From the NCBI GenBank assembly GCA_936432065.2, contig OW386290.2:138705677-138769676 (forward strand): a DNA stretch of 64,000 nucleotides, given 5' to 3'. Positions within the stretch are counted from its first letter, which is position 1. The number at the start of each line of letters is the position of its first letter. Source of the stretch: Rutpela maculata (Eukaryota; Arthropoda; Insecta; Coleoptera; Cerambycidae). A program made the position numbers and the translations under genes. Below, one piece after another: positions 44,211 to 55,510 of this stretch. The notes beneath the pieces were generated by a model. That model made no database searches. It saw only the letters and a program-made list of their open reading frames with translations, and had not been told where the DNA came from.

Positions 44211-44905
44211 TGCCCAAGGAATCACTACTTCCACATCCAGATTCTCTATCCAAGTCACTCACAACGAAAAAACTTTGTATGTGGAAATAATTGTTTATGG
44301 AACTTTAATAATATAATATTTGAAATACTCTACCCCAAAACCCATAAAACGATACCCCACATCGGTAGTGGGGTGGGGGGTGGTGATAGGGGGTGGTAGT
44401 GGGGGTGAATGAAGTAAAAAGATATTTTGAGGTTTCTGGTTCTTGTACATGCACTAAATCACATTTTTCTTTCATCCCCTTTAATAAGGGGGTGGGGGTG
44501 GTAATGGGGGTGGCTAATACCAAAAATTTTTTTGAGACCCTAGCTTCTCGTGTACATACTAAATACAAATTTTATCGACTCTTACCTGCTTGATTTACCC
44601 ATTTACCCCAAATTTACCCCAATTTACCCCCCAACCCTTCGTCGGAACAACATGAAAATATAATCTAGTTCCAGATCTCGTTAAAGTACATACGTGTACC
44701 AAATTTCAAGTCAATATCTTAAACGGTTCCAGAGTAAACGTGCGCACAAAGAAAGTTACAGACACCGACAGACAAACAGAAATTTCTATTTCGCTCAAAC
44801 TTAAAATCTCGACGTTTCATGACATTTTAAGCCTATTTGAATACTAAAAATTTTTAAAAAATTTTTTTGTCGTTACTATACTTCCACTGGATGTGGAAGT
44901 AATTA
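44211..44905 (+). mobile_element. Palindrome-ended repeat family, copy C (full length, reference copy)
   Basis: Begins GCTGCCCAAGGAATCACTAC then ACTTCCACATCCAGATTCTC and ends ACTTCCACTGGATGTGGAAG, so one arm of the 3' hairpin (ACTTCCAC/GTGGAAGT) is also the 5' inverted repeat. Internal order: GATACCCCACATCGGTAGTG, TTTCATCCCC, CTTACCTGCTTGATTTACCC, TTCCAGATCTCGTTAAAGTA, a short CAGACA tract. Non-coding. Confidence 0.92.
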
Positions 44906-45762
44906 AATTAATAAAACTGCTGCAGCCTGAGAATTCTTTATTCACCTATTTTGAGTCCACTATTCTTTTAAGATCAATTTGGAGGGTAATTGGTTTAAAA
45001 GTGTGTACAATTTTGATAAAATGTTACACCCATTTTTTTCTCTATGTAGACTAATATCTCAAAGGTTCGCAGTTCTAGACAAGTATAGTGAAATGTCTGC
45101 TCATTACTAATTTATTTCACGTTGTCCCTAATTTGGGTTATTTTCTCAGGGCTATTTGGCAAACGCCCCATTATTTGAACTCATCAAGAAGTATTTAAGA
45201 ACGCATTAGAGTGTTGTTGTCCCATAAACTGAAACTATAAATTATTACCTTCTAGGCAGGACGTCGAAGTTTTCTTAGCTTGATTCAGCGCTATCGTAAA
45301 ATAAATCAGTTCATACAGATATATAATAACAGAAAACAAAAAGTTGATTATAATGAAAGATTACAGTATTTATCAAGTCATCAGCTCAATAAGGAAATCA
45401 TTGATTTTATTATATTGAAATATTTACAGGAAATATAGACAATGGTAAGACTATTCCATTCAGTGCGGCATTTAACAGGAATTCAAAGGGAGCTATTTAT
45501 GATGTGTTAACATTTTGAAAGTAATTTCATCTAGAAGACAAACAAAAGATATAATAGAAATAGATCGGCTATTATTTTTCTCTTGCCAAATTTCAAAACT
45601 CTAAATCAGCGAAAAACTTCTTATTGGTTTTTGTAGCACTTTGTAGTAGCCGCATTTTAGTACAGGTATTATTCATCACAATTCCCTTGTAATCAATGTT
45701 TACTTTCTAGAAAATAGGGAAATATTGTAACCATAATAATTCTCGACAAGATTTTAACCGAT
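44906..45762. other. Unassigned sequence
   Basis: No gene recognised. Confidence 0.4.
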
Positions 45763-46000
45763 ATACAGGGTGTTTGATACATCGATAGAAAGTTTTCACT
45801 GGGTGATAGTTGAAACCTCTATGACCATATTTACCCTGATGCGAAGTCTCACCGTTTTTGAGATATCAGCATTTTTAGATATTTTTGCGAAATACTTGAG
45901 TTGTTACTAATGCATATTATTTTTTTTAGCTTTCTTAAATATATATTTTTTTAGATATTCTTAATATGCACTTCGTCGAAACAACACAAAAAGAAATGCC
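45763..46000. repeat. Transposon terminal sequence (ACAGGGTGTTTGATAC)
   Basis: TACAGGGTGTTTGATACATC (45763-45782) lies downstream of the minus-strand transposase at 46270 and is a plausible terminal repeat of that element. The opposite end was not found. Confidence 0.45.
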
Positions 46001-46269
46001 GAAGTATTTGTATAAAAATTATGTAGGACTATTTATGTGTTGAAATAAACTGGTTCGATTTTTTTAAAATTGTTAGTAAAATTTTCTCATTTTTTTCTTT
46101 TTTTTACTTCAAGAGATTCAAATAGTTTTAAAACTTCTCTATGGCATACTCTTTCCAATGGTATACCAAGTTATGACAAAATTATAGTTCATTAAATTAA
46201 AAAGGAAACATAATTGCAGACATTACATTTTATTACTTTTATTTCCAGTTCTAACTAAAACAAATGTAA

Positions 46270-46950
46270 CTAAAACAAATAATTAATACAATTTCCGTTT
46301 CTAACGCATTTACGTGCCCTCTTTCGTATTTGGGTAGTGCTGACGCCTAACCTCATTACCTCCCTTACTCTGGCACATGCTTCATTAAATTTTCGTACAA
46401 GGTGGTCACGGTCAAAGGGCGTCAAGTCTGGAGACCTCGCTGGCCAGAATATTGGACAATTTCTTCCAATCCAACGATTAGGAAATGTTTCGTCTAAAAA
46501 CTCCCTCACAGTAATTCGGCAATGAGCAGGACATCTGTCGTTTTGAAATATCAGTCTGTCTCATACATTTAGAGGTATATCATCTAAGATATCTGGTAAA
46601 TTATTCTGCAAAAACTCTAAATAACTGTCTCCATTAAAATTCTCTGGAGGATAGTATGGATCAATGAAAGCTCTGCCAATTCCCGCTGCCCATACATTCA
46701 CATTGAACCTGTATTGAAAAGACGTTTGTTTTTCCATGTGCGGGTTTTCGTCAGCGTCAGCCCAGTAATGAAGACTGTGAAAATTTCTTATTCCTTCTCG
46801 AGAGAACTTCGTCTATCCACAAAATACTTTTAAGAAAACGTTTATCTTTCAGATCAGCGGGCAGAGGTATTTTACGTAGAATCCAATTCTCTACAACTTT
46901 ACTAGATGAACTTTTTGTCGAGGATTTCATAACGAACAATTTTCATTTAT
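46270..46950 (-). pseudogene. DUF4817-type Tc1/mariner transposase, C-terminal two thirds, broken
   Basis: Minus-strand order: VENWILRKIPLPADLKDKRF, FLKSILWIDEVLSR (first catalytic Asp), WADADENPHMEKQTSFQYRF, VNVWAAGIGRAFIDPYYPPE, NLPDILDDIPLNV and a stop, then FQNDRCPAHCRITVREFLDE (second Asp) and WPARSPDLTPFD (third Asp), again 41 residues apart. Right after this comes DHLVRKFNEACARVREVMRL, so the usual LW...LK segment after the third Asp is deleted. A frame change near the first Asp and the stop make it defective. The N-terminal helix-turn-helix domain is missing. Confidence 0.88.
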
Positions 46951-48115
46951 GGTTTTTTTAATTCCCCTAATTTTGAAGGATTTTCCAGCGTTGCGAAGGG
47001 ATTATAGTGACAGATCATGACCTACAAATCGAAAGATCGGCGGTTTCATCAATACACACTTCGGATTTTTTCTTTAAAAACTTTATAAATAATTGCAAAA
47101 AATATATAAATATTCTGCAAAGTTAAATTACATCATATATTAGGTTCTTATAATTATTCAGAGTTTGATGATTGGTCATTAGATGACGCTAGGAATGTCT
47201 CATCGGCTGTAGGAGACAAATGGGTTGACGCAGTGTGAGGTTATGTTGGCCCCACTGGAAAACGACGGAACCCCATGGAGGCCACTTCGGAGCCCTTCGG
47301 GGGTCCCATGTTGAGGGCGGAGCACCCGCCTGAACGTTTTTTACCCGGTTTTAACGAAAAAAATCCGGAGTGTGTAGGGATCGATCCACCGATCCCTCAA
47401 TTTGTAAGCCATGATCTCTCACTTTGATCCCAGCAGTGCTGTAAAACCCTACAGTATTAAGGAAATTAAAAAAGTATAAATAAAAATTATTCGTTATAAA
47501 ATCCTCTACAAAAAAGATGTGATGTATTTTTTTGAGAAGAAAAAAGTTTTAGCGCTTAAAAGAAAATTTTATGAAAAATTTCTATCTTCCAAGGGTCGGT
47601 TATTATACCTTTTTAATTATATTCAATTTCCGACAAAAAGTTTATCTAATAAAGTTGTAGAAAATCCCCCCCTACACAACGAAATACAAAAACTTTGTCC
47701 TACCCAAAACGCAAGGTTAGCCTCAAAAAATGTAACATTTCAATGGAGTAATTGTAGGTGCATATATTTTCGCCTTTACTACTGTTGAGTTGGGGTTGAT
47801 CCTTAAGGAGAGTAACCGAGCATTGACGATGACTGACCCAGTTATTTCATTCGAGATCTAGAATCCTACTTCATTTCGGCTGATGTTATTATTTCCAGAG
47901 AAGCATATCGTACTTCCCGTCGTAGATCTAAAATGTTCGGAATCCCTATATTGCATCTAGTAAACACCAATCATTTTGATGTTCGAATCTGCCAGTTTTT
48001 TCTCCAGTAGACGACATTCTTCTATAAGTCTTCTTACGTTTCAGGCTGCAAGTCAGACTTATTTCCGAGCACTCTTTGTGTCCATTGTTCCTACACTAGT
48101 AGACAGTTTCACCTG
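46951..48115. other. Unassigned region including a GC-rich block
   Basis: 47215-47345 is GC-rich (GGACCCC/GGGGTCCC-like self-complementarity around CATGGAGG..CCCATG). 47375-47394 (GGGATCGATCCACCGATCCC) is self-complementary and ends with a B-box-like GGATCGATCC on the minus strand. A SINE is possible but unproven. Confidence 0.35.
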
Positions 48116-48359
48116 GAGAGCCTGGTAGTCAACTCCCTGCGCTCAGCAGCCAATTTCACATTAGCCTCCCTGGAAAGAGGACAACGCCGGTTGCCAGCCT
48201 GAACACGAAGCCTGTCCGAGGCCTCGATATCGTTCATTTTCATGAATGCCCTTGGGAAAAAATTGAGTGCAGTAGTTTCTCCTTGCTTGATACACTTTTA
48301 TCGACAGCCGCCCACTCTGGGTCAGACGCTGGTTGTAGCCACCCACTTTGGATCAGACA
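48116..48359 (-). other. Unassigned segment downstream of the LINE
   Basis: The minus strand has two diverged copies of GTCTGA(T/C)CCA(A/G)AGTGGG(T/C)GGCT next to the LINE end and a stretch reading DRLRVQAGNRRCPLSREANV that might be a retroelement ORF1 piece. No family assigned. Confidence 0.3.
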
Positions 48360-49590
48360 ATACTATTAATAGAAATAGTTTATTGATGTTACAAACTCAT
48401 AAAAGTTTTACACAAGCCAAATTACTTAAGTTTTAATAATATCAAAATATTAATAACATTCTTGAAAATTTAGATAGATCCGTTTATTAGTAAACTTTTA
48501 ACCTGGACACAAAACTATTTGTATGGTAAAGAAGTAATACGAAATGGGAGTCTGTTAAAAACGAGGGACCAGTAGTTAACCCCATTTTTACTTTTTCCTA
48601 ATCGTAGATATTTCAAAGATATCTTATTATTGAACTTTGTATCATGACCATGTATATCCCGATGAACGACGTAATCGTTCATGTTTTCTTTAACATATAT
48701 CAAGCATCTATAGATATAAAAGGAAGGAACTGTTAATATTCCATGTTCAATGAATTTAATCGTAGATATCTCAAAAACATCTTATTATTGAACTTTGTGT
48801 CATGGCCGTGTATATTCCTATGAACGATGTAACTGTTAATATTCCATGTTCAATGAATTTATATTTTACGTCATCTCTATATCCAAAACTAGAAATCGAT
48901 CTTAAAACACGTCTCTGTAAATTTAATATTCTATCTAAATGAGCTGTATGCCCCCAAGTTAGAATTGCATAAGAAGGTGCCTTGGAATAATGAAAAATAG
49001 GCTGTCCTAATGACATTTAATGATACTTTCCCTATGAGACTGTTTATCATATAAACATACCTTATGAGTTTTTTTGAAATATAGTCCACATGTTGGTCCC
49101 AACACAGTTTGGGATCAAGAACTACTCCCAGAAATTTTACATTACCTGGGTTTTCATAGTTTTCAATATAACGAGTAGAAAATATCATGTTTGCTGTTTT
49201 GGTATCATTTAAACATAAGACAGTGGCTTGGAACCATTCGGAAGTAGTCGACGGTGATTGCAGCATATTTTCCAACTCAATCTGGTTCTTATTTCGATTT
49301 ACTTTTGTAGCATCATCTGCATACAACACAAATTTAGCATTTAAAACATATTGTGGTAAGTCATTGACATAGATCAAGAATAACATAGTCCAAGTACGGA
49401 TCCCTGAGGTACTCCATGATCTATGCCCACTATTGTTATAAGCAGTGATTTGGTTTCTATTTTCGAAATAACTTTTAAGTAATTTTAATGATCTTAATTT
49501 TACACTGTACTTGTTCAATTTCCCTAATAATATATTATGCCGAACACAGTCGAATGCCTTCGAAAGGACACAAAAAGTGCAGCCTGCAGC
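48360..49590 (-). pseudogene. LINE reverse transcriptase remnant, minus strand
   Basis: Minus strand from 49590: VLSKAFDCVRHNILLGKLNK (motif A), YSVKLRSLKLLKSYFENRNQ, a damaged motif B (SGIRTWTMLFLIYVNDLPQY), AKFVLYADDATKVNR (catalytic YADD), LNDTKTANMIFSTR and NVKFLGVVLDPKLCWDQHVD (thumb). A frame change near 49000 leads to YAILTWGHTAHLDRILNLQR and VLRSISSFGYRDDVKYKF. The C-terminus contains a local duplication: about 48599-48675 repeats at about 48760-48836 (ATCTTATTATTGAACTTTGT). The last piece reads VHRDIHGHDTKFNNKISLKY. An AATAAAC signal lies near 48380 and marks the 3' end. Defective. Confidence 0.87.
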
Positions 49591-49715
49591 CTTCGCATAC
49601 ACAAAACCGTTGAAATTGCTGCAACAGCGCTCTTGGGTATTTGGCATCCACCCCTTAAATAAATCGTTCTTCGGTAGTCTCGATCCAATAATGATAGCAC
49701 TGCTGCCCACTATCA

Positions 49716-49870
49716 TTTATCGTAACCCTGATAACGGGACCTTTATAAGTAACCACCTTCCGGGTCAGGGGGAACCCCGAGCTTGCGTGTGCAAGGAGGC
49801 TCATTTCCCGGAAGTAGGACTATCTCCCAAGTGGGTTCTTAAGAGATCGCCTATCCGCTATTGCAAAATA
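49716..49870. other. GC-rich block of unknown nature
   Basis: ACCTTCCGGGTCAGGGGGAA and TTCCCGGAAGTAGG can pair (CTTCCGGG/CCCGGAAG). Clearly different base composition from its surroundings. Not identified. Confidence 0.4.
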
Positions 49871-50529
49871 CCATTTGTTGATGAGTAGTCCGACGATAAC
49901 CATTTGACATTTTCACACCGTTGACTTATCTTGTGGATATACATATTACATATATCCCTGTGCTTTTCGCTTTTGCATTCAAATTGTAAATAAATATTCC
50001 GAAAAAAATTGCTTTTTTTAATCCACTTAAAGCACTTCACCAAGCTGTAAAGATAACAAATGTTCGTTTTAGTCTGCTCAGGATAAACTCGATACACCGA
50101 ACTTTGCAGCAGTAAACAATTCTCATAATTCAATTACACTTTGTTCGGGTAGAATTAAATTGGAATAAGGTTATTTCTAGGGGCTATTGTTTGGATATTT
50201 AAAAAATACCAACTCATAACTAACTCAACACGTCGAAATTTGAAGATATACGGTAATGCCTCCACCTCAAGCTATCGATTTTATCAAAAAGGCCTCGTTA
50301 AGTTAATATTTTACAAACAATAATTCCTCGACTGAACTATGATGATACAATCTGTATTAGCTAGGGAGCTGGTGGAAATTCAGGTATATGATTTGTTCGT
50401 CGTTGAAAATAATAGCTAATACAGTTTTTGTGGGTTCGAATAGAGAAATTAAGGTTACTACCTCAATGTCGCTGATTTCGCAAAAAAATTATTTTCAAAA
50501 TTGTAAAAATAAACTCCCCTAAGTATATT
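49871..50529. other. Unassigned sequence
   Basis: A 91-codon minus-strand frame (49858-50133) has no family signature, so no gene is called. Confidence 0.35.
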
Positions 50530-50740
50530 ATTTGTTCGCGTTGAACATAGGTGGATGAAGCAAAAAAATGTTGAGGCCTTTGATTCTTGTACACATACTA
50601 AATCACAATTTTATTTTTTCACGCCATTTAATAATGGTAGAGATGGTATGGGGGTGGGTGACTAATGCCAAAATTTTTTTTTAAACCTTTGCTTCTCTTA
50701 TATATACTAAATACAAGTTTTTCGTCTCAAATTTTTCGCA
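50530..50740 (+). repeat. Palindrome-ended repeat family, copy D (internal fragment)
   Basis: Keeps GGTGGATGAAGCAAAAAAAT, CTTGTACACATACTAAATCA and GCTTCTCTTATATATACTAA. Both ends are missing. Confidence 0.85.
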
Positions 50741-50806
50741 TAAGTAAGTTAAAACGATCTTTTTGCTACATAGTCATCTAACCTACGGTATTATCTTATA
50801 GGGCAA

Positions 50807-51305
50807 CTCCACTACAGTTGGAAAATTATTTGCATTACAAAAAGCAGCTGTTCCTGCTATTGAAGGTACGGCTTATGGTACTCCGTGTCAGGTACTTCTT
50901 AAAAAATATAGAAGTATGCCTCTGCCATATATTTACATTTTTAAAATTCTCCGGGAGTTAGATAAGTTTCCAAAATATTCTGATATGTACTATTATAATA
51001 CTAGGAACGCAGATAATCTAGTTCAACAGTATTCTGGGATTTCCATCACTCGGATTAATAAATTAAATGTTGTATCATTTAACAGTTTTGTAAATTATTT
51101 TAAGGCCAGTAATATTACAAATATGAGTTTCAATGAATTTTATAAACTAGTTAAAACACTCCTAAGAGAGTTTTTACATTGTAAATGATTACCTATTTTT
51201 ACTAACTCTAGATAATAGCACTCAGTAAGTACTATTCTTGTGTGTGATTCCAAACGTACTTGTATGTAAAGTGGTCAATAAATAAATAGAAAAATAAATA
51301 ACATT
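50807..51305 (+). pseudogene. LINE ORF2 C-terminus and 3' UTR
   Basis: Reads GNSTTVGKLFALQKAAVPAI, EGTAYGTPCQVLLKKYRSMP, LPYIYIFKILRELDKFPKYS and DMYYYNTRNADNL, followed by a hydrophobic C-terminus and a stop at 51188. KLFxLQKxAVRxI...PCQxLFK...LPYIYI...YNTR is the standard C-terminal end of jockey-like ORF2. Upstream RT is absent. The 3' UTR ends in CAATAAATAAATAG near 51300. This piece has no internal stop over 125 codons, but it is only a 5'-truncated insertion. Confidence 0.8.
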
Positions 51306-51477
51306 ACTATTTGGGATCGCACCGACAACTAGCCTAAACGCTTCTCAGCACATATCGACTATTATAGACTATAAAGGATATTTAGTTATTTCGCTGAAAG
51401 TCAACTTAGGTTATATTTTGTTTATGTATTATAAAGCGTTCAAGCAGAACGGCTAAAAAAACGATTAAAACTAAAAA

Positions 51478-51803
51478 ACCGCTGCCCAAGGAATCACTAC
51501 TTCCACACCCAGATTTTCTGCCCAAGTCTCTCACAATGGAAAAATATTGTATGTGGAAATAACTGTTTTTGGAACTTCAATAATAATTGAAATCGTCTAC
51601 CCCAGAAACCCATAAAACGACATCCCACATCGGTAGTGGTCAGGGTAGTGGAGATGAAAGAAGTAAAAAAATATTTTGAGGCCTTTGGATCTTGTACACA
51701 ATCACAATTTTTATTCACCCTCTTTTACAATAGGGTGGGGGTAGTGATGGGGGTGGCTAATGCCAAAATTCTTTTTGAGACATTATCTTCTCTTGTATAT
51801 ACT
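51478..51803 (+). repeat. Palindrome-ended repeat family, copy E, 5' part (split)
   Basis: Starts CCGCTGCCCAAGGAATCACT and ACTTCCACACCCAGATTTTC, runs to CTTCTCTTGTATATACTAA and stops. The missing remainder lies at 55270-55462, on the other side of the long-TIR element. Confidence 0.88.
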
Positions 51804-51854
51804 AATGGGAGTCATGGAACACTAATCTGAAATCAGTTTTCGGTGCCATGCATA

Positions 51855-52329
51855 CGTTTGTTTTTCCAGAAAAAAATTTGGAAAGAGTTTCATTCCAGTT
51901 TCTTACGGAATCTGGGCTATTTGTGAACAGTCTTGGGACCTTGCTAGTATTGCACGGGTGATTAAAATATTTCATGAGCACAGTCCCGTAAAATAAGTCT
52001 TGTGTTACTCTTGAGGTTCAGACGAGAAGGAAGAATCCAGGAGTCATTTCGAGTGACAATTTTTAACTTGAAATAGCTAAATAGTTAAATATCATGCCGG
52101 ACTCATATTCTTAGGACTCCTTAGGACAGTTTGAAATGAGTATTAAAAAATTTAGTCATTTTCTTTCATTTGTGTAAGATTTCGATATGGTGTCTAACGG
52201 TCGCCACTTGAAATGATCCTAAGCACAGGACTTGAAAGGCAAAATTAACACCTTCATTTCGGTGATCAGTGGATGATATCCATTGATATATAATTCACGG
52301 CTATTCACTCATAGCCCAAACTGGGCATA
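51855..52329. other. Insertion within the left arm, flanked by GCATA
   Basis: The right arm lacks this 475-bp stretch. GCATA occurs at 51850-51854 and 52325-52329, consistent with a 5-bp target duplication. Content unidentified. Confidence 0.55.
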
Positions 52330-53564
52330 GTTCTTTTCCACCATAACACTAACTCTCCGTCACTGTAAACACTAAAAAACCATCAATTTCGACGGACTTC
52401 GATCTCGTGTCTACGATGTAATAAGTGTTCCTCAGAATAATGCACCTTTTACGCACCAAAAAATTGCTTTTTCATAAAAAAAAAACAGTAAATTATTCAA
52501 AACTATGAACAAGAAAATGAAGAATCATCAAACTGTCAAACTTATGCGCATCACTTTAAAGTTGTGTCTAAGGTATCGAGCAAAATTAGTAGTCGATTTT
52601 TGCCCCTCTGATTTTGAAATGGTATTTGCATTTCAACGGGCGAAAGATAACGTCACGGTGACATGTCATTTTTATCCTTTCCCTCCTAGGAATGCCCAAA
52701 CAATATCTTTCGCCAAACGACCTTGACCTACTAAAAATTTTTGCAAAAAAAAAATTTTAAAACAACTCTTAAATGCAACAAAAATGAAACAATACATGTA
52801 GTCCAGTCAATGAATATATTGTAGAATGCATGGAATATGCGAGACTTTTTGACTTCAGGACTTTGTTAGGAGTAGTTAGTACGTAAACATACTAAAAGTC
52901 CCCGCCCCTGGGAGGTGAGCTTACGGTAGGAGGGGGGTGGGAAGGTCTCATTTTTCGATTTTTCGATTATATTTCGGAAATGGTGGACTCAAAAAATATG
53001 TTCTAAATAAAAATGAAAGATAATTAAATTTCCTATAAAATTGTTTCCATACATATTTGTCGAATTTCCAACGGTTTTCGAGATATACGTTATTCAAAAT
53101 CGATAATTTTCGAAAAAATCATTTTTCCCTTTTTGTCAAACATTTACTTCTAGTGCCTCCCACGATCGTTTCTCAGAAAAATTGTTAGAAACAAAGTTGT
53201 GGAGCATTAAATTTCCTTCACTTTGATATACTACTTTATCTTCAACCAATCAAATGTTATAGAATTTTTAACATGTACGCTCAATTTCGATGTTCCTCTA
53301 GAAATGACTATGTTGATGCTACCATGATGATTAACAACCTTTTAACAATAGAAATAAGGTAATTGCAATTGACACATACCACTTTATTATACTATTACGA
53401 ATCATATAACGAAAGTATTTACATGAACTGATATTAATTAAAAAATGAAAAAATAAGCATTCAAGGTGACATTTTGGTTTTTTTGAGGCGAGGTTCATTC
53501 ATCTTCGTCAGCAGTGAAGACGTTGTCCAAAGAGATTGGTAGTAGTCGTCGCCTTCTTCCTGAA

Positions 53565-53868
53565 TTAATAGACTCCGTTGTTGCACCTGCCCTTGCAATT
53601 CGGGCATGCAACAGAGCAGTTTAACGATGCTTTTTTACAACCACACCTTTCGTGCATCGGCAAAAAATCATCTTCAAGATTTCGTCAGGAGCAGCATCCA
53701 ACTCTGACAGTTTCGGAACTAGTTGGTCATTTCTCCTCTCCCAACCCCAATTCGGCGCTCCACCATTAGGTTCCTCCGCTAACCACAGGTGTACTTGGTG
53801 GTACGTCCGGAATGCATGTTGCTTAACAGCTCCTTGTTGGAGGGAGAGTTGAGAGATCAGGCTTCATG
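53565..53868 (-). pseudogene. C-terminal fragment of the CXC-family TE protein (copy 3)
   Basis: The minus strand reads STLPPTRGAVKQHAFRTYHQ, VHLWLAEEPNGGAPNWGWER and LDAAPDEILKMIFCRCTKG. After a small frameshift at the cysteine cluster comes GCKKASLNCSVACPNCKGRC and a stop at 53565-53567. Order and spacing match copies 1 and 4 (LPxT..A..H..R..YQ....W...PxxWGW....L.P.....AP..I...I.C.C.KGC). The indel removes the second CxxxC pair, so the CXC domain is broken. Its position in the unique centre of a long-inverted-repeat element supports a transposon origin. Confidence 0.85.
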
Positions 53869-55269
53869 TTTGCAGCTGCTTTGACAAATGATTTGTAGCG
53901 GAACTTGTTGAGAGATTTCTCTGTGATTGCGCCATCCATGAGAAAGTTCTTATGATCCCAGCTGTCTCAATGGATTTAGGGGAAGACAAACCGCTGGCAA
54001 ATACCTCAACTGCACGTTGTATGATTTTGGACTTCCAATTGGAGACAATTGCATAGGAAATTTAATTTTTTTTAAATGAGCGTACATGTTAGAAATTCTA
54101 TAACTTTTGATTGGTTGAAGATAAAGTAGCAAAAGTGTATATCAAATTGAAGGAAATTTAATGTTCTACAACTTCGTTTCTAATAATTTTTCTGAGAAAC
54201 GATTGTGGGAGGCACTAGAAGTAAATGTTTGACAAAAAGGTAAAAATGATTTTTTCGAAAATTATCGATTTTGAATAACGTATATGTCGAAAACCGTTGG
54301 AAATTCGACAAATATGTATGGAAATAATTTTATAGGAAATTTAATTAGCTTTCATTTTTATTTAAAACATATTTTTTTTAGAGTCCACCGTTTCCGAGAT
54401 ATAATCGAAAAACCCAAAAATGGGACCTTCCCACCCCCCTCCCACCGTAAGCTCACCTCCCAGGGGCGGGGACTTTGAGTATGTTTACCTACTAACTACT
54501 CCTAACAAAGTTCTGAAGCCAAAAATTCTCGCATATTCCATCCATTCTTTTGAGCACTCATTGACTGAATTAATGTCCCTTCTTACATCCTTTTACCCAC
54601 CCAGCACCCCTTTTCGCTCCACGTTCCCATCAGATTGTAGGACTAAAAGAGGATGTCGTAAATATTTATCAAAATAGTTGTGGCCATCTGCAAAAATGGA
54701 AAATTGACCTAACCTGCACAATTATAACCTTAAGTTCATGTATGTCCCCAATTTTTTAAATCTTTTAATATAATTAAAAATGCTGACTTCTTAAATTATC
54801 CCGAAAATGTTACCGTGACATCATCGTTCACCCGCAGAAATGCAAATACCATTTCAAAATCAGAGAAACAACAATTGCCTGTTGACTTTGCTCGATACCT
54901 TAGACCTAGACACAACTTTAAAGTGAGGATATGCATGCGCATTAGTTTGACAAATTGATGATTTTCCATTTTCTGATTTCTATAGTTTTGGTAAATAATA
55001 ATTTACTGCCTTTATTTTAATGGAAAAACAATTTTTTTTGGTGTGTTTGTTCTAAAGAACACTTTATACATGGTGAACATAACATGAAAATCGGCCGAAA
55101 TGCAGGGTTTTTAGTGTTCACAGTGACGGAGAGTGAATGTTAAAGTGGAAAATTTCAATTTTTTTTTTAACTATGCATTCGCACCGAAAACTGATTTCAG
55201 ATTCGTGTTCGACGAACCCAAATTAGTGTATCCTGAAAAAATTCGCAAAAACCCCGATGCCCCGCTAAA

Positions 55270-55462
55270 ATTCATTTTTATGGACTCTTACCTGCTTGAA
55301 TTACCTATTTACCCCCATTTACCCCAATTTATCCCTTCAACGGAATAAGATGAAAATATAATCTAGTTCCAGATCTCGTTAAAATACTATTTGAACAATA
55401 AACATTTTTTTTTAAATTTTTTTGTCGTTACTAAACTTCCACTGGATGTGGAAGTAACTAAA
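55270..55462 (+). repeat. Palindrome-ended repeat family, copy E, 3' part
   Basis: Resumes with TTTATGGACTCTTACCTGCT and ends AACTTCCACTGGATGTGGAA. It has an internal deletion that removes the tetranucleotide tract. Colinear with 51478-51803. Confidence 0.88.
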
Positions 55463-55472
55463 GTATCGTATT

Positions 55473-55510
55473 CAGATGATGTGAACATGGTTGGCGAAAC
55501 AGGTGCCGAG
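55473..55510 (+). other. Hammerhead-like core, second copy
   Basis: CAGATGATGTGAACATGGTT then GGCGAAACAGGTGCCGAG. Same layout as 17498-17535, with one mismatch in stem II. Confidence 0.42.

Larger units (their letters stand above)
51798..55231. mobile_element. Long-inverted-repeat element (3.4 kb) with CXC-family C-terminal gene
   Basis: The left arm (51798-51854 plus 52330-53320) and right arm (about 54075-55231) are inverted copies over more than 1 kb. Landmarks: ATCTGAAATCAGTTTTCGGT, CTCTCCGTCACTGT, AATGGTATTTGCATTTC, CCAGGGGCGGGGACTTT (right arm orientation) and TTCGACAAATATGTATGGAA. The single-copy centre (about 53321-54074) holds the CXC gene fragment. The element splits a palindrome-ended repeat (copy E). 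Confidence 0.9.
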
